DNA of 64,000 nt. Source: Niveispirillum sp943371025. GTDB lineage: Bacteria > Pseudomonadota > Alphaproteobacteria > Azospirillales > Azospirillaceae. The notes under the pieces were generated by a model. That model made no database searches, was not told where the DNA came from, and saw nothing but the letters and a program-made list of their open reading frames with translations. The position numbers and the translations under genes are program-made. The stretch covers positions 66,161 through 130,160 of the forward strand of contig CALRTC020000016.1 of NCBI GenBank assembly GCA_943371025.1, in the 5' to 3' direction. Shown here piece after piece: positions 60,917 through 64,000 of the stretch (its first letter is position 1; each line of letters opens with the position of its first letter).

Positions 60917-62025
60917 AGCTGGAGGGGATCAAGGTTCTGGACCTGTCGGCCTTCCTGCCGGGTCCGCACATGACCATGATGATGGCCGACCACGGCGCCG
61001 ACGTCATCATCGTCGAACCCGCCAATGGCACGGGCGAACCGACGCGGGAGATCGGGCAGAAGACGAAGGACGGGGTCACCGTCTGGTTCCGCAACATCGG
61101 CCGCGGCAAGCGCTCTGTCGCGCTGAACCTGAAGGACCCGGCCGATCACGCCATCTTTATGGATCTGGCGCGGGAAGCCGATGTGGTGGTGGAGGCATTC
61201 CGCCCTGGCGTGGTCACCCGGCTGGGCGTGGATTATGACGCCATCCGCGCCATCAATCCGGGTGTGGTCTATTGCTCCATCTCCGCCTTCGGCCAGTCGG
61301 GCAAATATGCGCACAAGCCCGCCCATGACATGACGGTGCAGGCGCTGGCAGGGCTGGTGGATTTCAACCGTGGCCTGACGGATGACAAGCCGGCCAGCCC
61401 CAACATGCCCGTGGCCGACATGGCCGCCAGCCTGATGGCCTTTTCCGGCGTGCTGATGGCGCTGCTGCGCCGGGCGACGACGGGCAAGGGCGATTATGTC
61501 GACCTGTCCATGTTCGACGCCGCACTCGCCTGGACGCCCAATGTCACCGGCCCGGTCTTTGCCGAAGATCGCCATCCGCCGGTCAAGGATATGCGCAGCT
61601 TTGGCGGGTCGGCCATGTACCATATCTATGAAACGGCCGATGCCCGTTTCCTGGTGCTGGGCGGGTCGGAGATCAAGTTTGCCGAAAACCTGCTGACGGC
61701 GCTCGGCCGGCCGGACCTGCTGCCGTTTGCCAAGAAGCAACCGGGCCCGGATCAGGAACCGCTGCGTGCCTTCTTCAAACAGACCTTCGCCACGCGCAGC
61801 CTGTCCGACTGGCAGGACTTCCTGCGCGGGGTCGATTGCTGCTGGGCCCCCGTGCGCAGCCTGAAGGACGCGTTCGATGATCCGTTCGTGGCCGAACGCG
61901 GCATGGTCCTGACCGATGCGGAAGGCTACCGCCATATCGGCGTGCCCATCCGCTTTGCCGAGGAGCCGGCCCAACCCCGCTTCGACCTGCCCGCCTTCGG
62001 GGACAAGTCCGCGCGCTGGCGGTAG
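60913..62025 (+). CDS. CaiB/BaiF CoA-transferase, second of a tandem pair
   Basis: 370 residues from the ATG at 60913. LEGIKVLDLSAFLPGPHMTM, RNIGRGKRSVALNLK, VVVEAFRPGVVTRLGVDYDA, and catalytic-type Asp in MPVADMAASLMAF. Both members of the pair keep the Asp, so each may be active alone. Last gene of the unit that starts with the CitE-like lyase (if transcription reads through element copy 5). Confidence 0.9.
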   Translation: MKLEGIKVLDLSAFLPGPHMTMMMADHGADVIIVEPANGTGEPTREIGQKTKDGVTVWFRNIGRGKRSVALNLKDPADHAIFMDLAREADVVVEAFRPGVVTRLGVDYDAIRAINPGVVYCSISAFGQSGKYAHKPAHDMTVQALAGLVDFNRGLTDDKPASPNMPVADMAASLMAFSGVLMALLRRATTGKGDYVDLSMFDAALAWTPNVTGPVFAEDRHPPVKDMRSFGGSAMYHIYETADARFLVLGGSEIKFAENLLTALGRPDLLPFAKKQPGPDQEPLRAFFKQTFATRSLSDWQDFLRGVDCCWAPVRSLKDAFDDPFVAERGMVLTDAEGYRHIGVPIRFAEEPAQPRFDLPAFGDKSARWR

Positions 62026-62031
62026 GCTATC

Positions 62032-62065
62032 TGACCTTGAAATATAGGTCAAATGAACCTAATCT
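62032..62065 (+). promoter_or_regulatory. Promoter and operator of the Xre-RES module
   Basis: TTGAAA (62037-62042), 17-base spacer, TAATCT (62060-62065). TGACCT-N8-AGGTCA (62032-62051) overlaps the -35 and spacer, and a third half-site ACCTA (62057-62061) reaches the -10. This is the expected layout for antitoxin autorepression. Confidence 0.65.
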
Positions 62066-62089
62066 CTCTTGCAACCGCAGGAGGGATGA

Positions 62090-62479
62090 ATGGACCTTGC
62101 CCTGGATCGGCCGCCCGCCCCCGACCGGAACGCCGTCGCCTTGAAGGCCTATGATCGCATCGTTCAGCATTGGGGCCTGACCCTGGCCGAGGCGGCGGCG
62201 CTGGCTGACATGTCGGACAGCACCTGGAAACGGGCGCGCAAGCCCGGCTATGCGGCCAGCCTGACCCATGATCAGATACTGCGGCTCAGTGCCGTCATCG
62301 GCATCTACAAGGCCTTGTCCCTTTATTTCGGGGAGGAGATCGCGGCCCGCTGGATGACCCTGCCCAATCAGGGGCCGCTGTTTGACGGTGCCCGGCCTGT
62401 CGACACCATGATCCAGGATGGGTTGCCGCAGTTCCTGCAGGTGCGCGCCTATCTGGACGCGCTGCGGGGTGGCGCGTGA
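62090..62479 (+). CDS. Xre/MbcA/ParS-type antitoxin (DUF2384)
   Basis: 129 residues. N-terminal HTH (HWGLTLAEAAALADMSDSTWKRARK) and C-terminal toxin-binding domain (SLYFGEEIAARWMTLPNQGPLFDGARPVDTMIQDG), the hallmark W-x-x-x-P-N-x-x-x-F-x-G-x-x-P pattern. Neutralises the RES toxin and represses the operon. AGGAGGGATGA precedes the ATG. Confidence 0.93.
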   Translation: MDLALDRPPAPDRNAVALKAYDRIVQHWGLTLAEAAALADMSDSTWKRARKPGYAASLTHDQILRLSAVIGIYKALSLYFGEEIAARWMTLPNQGPLFDGARPVDTMIQDGLPQFLQVRAYLDALRGGA

Positions 62480-63168
62480 GGATCGTTTCCATTGCCGACC
62501 GCGGTCTGGTCCGGCTGATCCCTGCCACCTATCACAAGCCGCCCAGCCTGCGCGGTCTGGTTGATAGCGAGGCGGAGATGGCGGTCCTGGCGGAGATTGA
62601 GGGGCTGACCAGTGCCCGTTTGCAGGCCGAACGCGGGCGCAACCTGCATGTCGATCGGCGTGAACTGGCCTGGGCGCGGCGGCGGCACGATCTGGCCGTC
62701 TATGGCCAAAGCCATGTGAACGCCGCCTTCACCTATACCCGCAAGGGCGGCAACCGCTTCAATGATGAAGGGCGCGGCGCCTGGTATTGCAGTTGGGATC
62801 TGCTGACCTCGGTGGCGGAGGTGGCGTTCCATCGCACGCGCGAACTGTCCTATATCGGCATCTACCGCGACCGGGCGCGCTATGTCGAACTGCTGGCCGA
62901 TTTCATCGGTGACTTTCCCGACATCACGGATGATCCCGACCACTCGGCGCTGCATCCCGACCCGGCTGCCGGCTATGCCGCGGGGCAGGCGCTGGCCCGG
63001 ACCTTGCGCGGCGACGGTCATCGGGGGCTGGTCTATGGCAGCGTCCGCCAGCCGGGCGGGCGCTGCCTTGTCGCCTTTGAACCCGCCGCTGTGCAGAATG
63101 TCCGACCGGGGGCCAGTTGGGACCTGTGCTGGGACGGCACGCCGGACTATTCGGTCAGCGGGGTGTAG
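62476..63168 (+). CDS. RES-domain toxin
   Basis: 230 residues from a GTG overlapping the antitoxin stop. RES family: NRFNDEGRGAWYCSWDLLTSVAEVAFH includes the Arg/Glu-type NAD-site residues, and YGSVRQPGGRCLVAFEP carries the Ser. RES toxins degrade NAD+ by phosphorolysis or ADP-ribosylate targets. The N-terminal 80-residue extension is longer than in short RES toxins. Confidence 0.92.
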   Translation: MRIVSIADRGLVRLIPATYHKPPSLRGLVDSEAEMAVLAEIEGLTSARLQAERGRNLHVDRRELAWARRRHDLAVYGQSHVNAAFTYTRKGGNRFNDEGRGAWYCSWDLLTSVAEVAFHRTRELSYIGIYRDRARYVELLADFIGDFPDITDDPDHSALHPDPAAGYAAGQALARTLRGDGHRGLVYGSVRQPGGRCLVAFEPAAVQNVRPGASWDLCWDGTPDYSVSGV

Positions 63169-63172
63169 ACTT

Positions 63173-64000
63173 TCACTCCAGCGCCGCCGCCACGGCCAGG
63201 ACCACGCCCGCATCGCGGCCGATGACCTGCACCGACAAGGGCAGCCCGTCCGGCGACAGGCCGGCGGGCACGGAAACGGCCGGGCAGCCGATGAAATCGG
63301 CCAGTGCGGTGAAATCGGCCTGGTTGGCGGGCACCGGCTGGTCAAAGGCAAAGGCCGTCTGCGGGGCCGTGGGCAGCAGCACCGCATCCACCCGCGACAG
63401 CCAGTCCAGCCCCGCCAGCCGGATTTCATCCAGCCCCTGGTACGCGGCGGCAACCTTGGTGGCCGGCTGCTTGGCCCCCCAGCGCAGCAGGGACAGGAAT
63501 TCCGGGGAGAAGCCGTCATCACCCTGCGCCAGCTGGGCGGCGTGGGCGTTCATCCCCTCCACCTCCGACACCAGCAGGCCCAGGCGGCGGGCCTGACCGG
63601 GCTGGTAATGGGCCATGTCGGCGTCGCTGGCCACCATGCCGGCCGACAGCAGACGGGCGGCGGCATTGTCGCGGGCGGCCCAGATATATTCGGGTGCCTC
63701 CACCCGCGACCGCCAGTCGGGTGCCGCCAGCCGCAGGCCGGACAGGCTGGCCGGACACGGGGCGAAGCCGGTGCCGGCATGGGCCGCGACCAGGGCGCAA
63801 TCTGCCACCGTCCAGCCATGCACGCCGACATGGTCCAGCGTCGTCGACAGCGGGACCACGCCATTAATGCTGATGGCGCGGCGGGCGGGTTTGTACCCGG
63901 CCAGGCCGCAATAGGCGCTGGGAATGCGCACCGATCCCATCGTGTCGGACCCCAGGGCCGCCGCTGCCAGTCCGGCCGCGACACAGGCCGCCGATCCGCC
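63173..64000 (-). CDS. Amidase-signature enzyme, C-terminal part
   Basis: The frame runs off the right edge; 275 residues are visible. GGSAACVAAGLAAAALGSDT then MGSVRIPSAYCGLAGYKP is the amidase signature with the nucleophilic Ser in DTMGSVR. The C-terminal FIGCPAVSVPAGLSPDGLPLSVQVIG is also typical. Hydrolyses an amide via a Ser-cisSer-Lys triad; the Lys lies outside the window. Convergent with the RES toxin gene, 4 bp away. Confidence 0.9.
   Translation of the reverse strand, partial: GGSAACVAAGLAAAALGSDTMGSVRIPSAYCGLAGYKPARRAISINGVVPLSTTLDHVGVHGWTVADCALVAAHAGTGFAPCPASLSGLRLAAPDWRSRVEAPEYIWAARDNAAARLLSAGMVASDADMAHYQPGQARRLGLLVSEVEGMNAHAAQLAQGDDGFSPEFLSLLRWGAKQPATKVAAAYQGLDEIRLAGLDWLSRVDAVLLPTAPQTAFAFDQPVPANQADFTALADFIGCPAVSVPAGLSPDGLPLSVQVIGRDAGVVLAVAAALE

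Overview
The window is GC-rich DNA whose gene content (Xanthomonas/Caulobacter-type TonB receptor, paa genes, many type III CoA-transferases) fits an alphaproteobacterium. A member of the Azospirillaceae or Sphingomonadales is my best guess, from gene style only. Coding is dense on both strands. I see no rRNA, tRNA, CRISPR array, prophage or intact insertion sequence.

The centre (24.4-31.3 kb) is the replication and maintenance core of a replicon: parA-parB, a two-gene envelope pair, an iteron origin of about 0.7 kb, and a Rep_3-type initiator. Three parS-like 16-bp palindromes and one extra iteron inside parB accompany it. The DNA is therefore likely a large plasmid or chromid.

Left arm: 1-5.3 kb holds a CoA-transferase (cut by the window edge), a LeuCD-type dehydratase, an aldehyde dehydrogenase and a nitrilase homologue lacking the usual Cys and Lys. 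At 5.3-7.4 kb is a P1B-4-type metal ATPase. From 7.4 to 24.4 kb runs a glycan locus (SGNH esterase, GH31, GH35, flavin halogenase-like protein, TonB receptor, GH3, GH29, GH97) whose parts match the side chains of acetylated, fucosylated xyloglucan.

Right arm (31-64 kb) is almost wholly catabolic: LysR-gcdH-CoA-transferase (glutarate); paaHIJ divergent from paaGZ (lower phenylacetate pathway); IclR divergent from acylating acetaldehyde dehydrogenase and hydroxyoxovalerate aldolase; a CoA-transferase/amidohydrolase operon divergent from an HMG-CoA lyase-like aldolase plus HyuA/HyuB; an oxidoreductase/SDR/deacetylase group; a CitE-MaoC-acyl-CoA dehydrogenase-CaiB-CaiB set resembling C5-dicarboxylate (itaconate/mesaconate) degradation; an Xre-RES toxin-antitoxin; and an amidase cut by the right edge.

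Two signals cut across genes. A dyad TGRTMTA-N4-TAKAYCA stands before at least four distant transcription units, suggesting one unlinked regulator. Seven intergenic palindromes of two related families punctuate the window.
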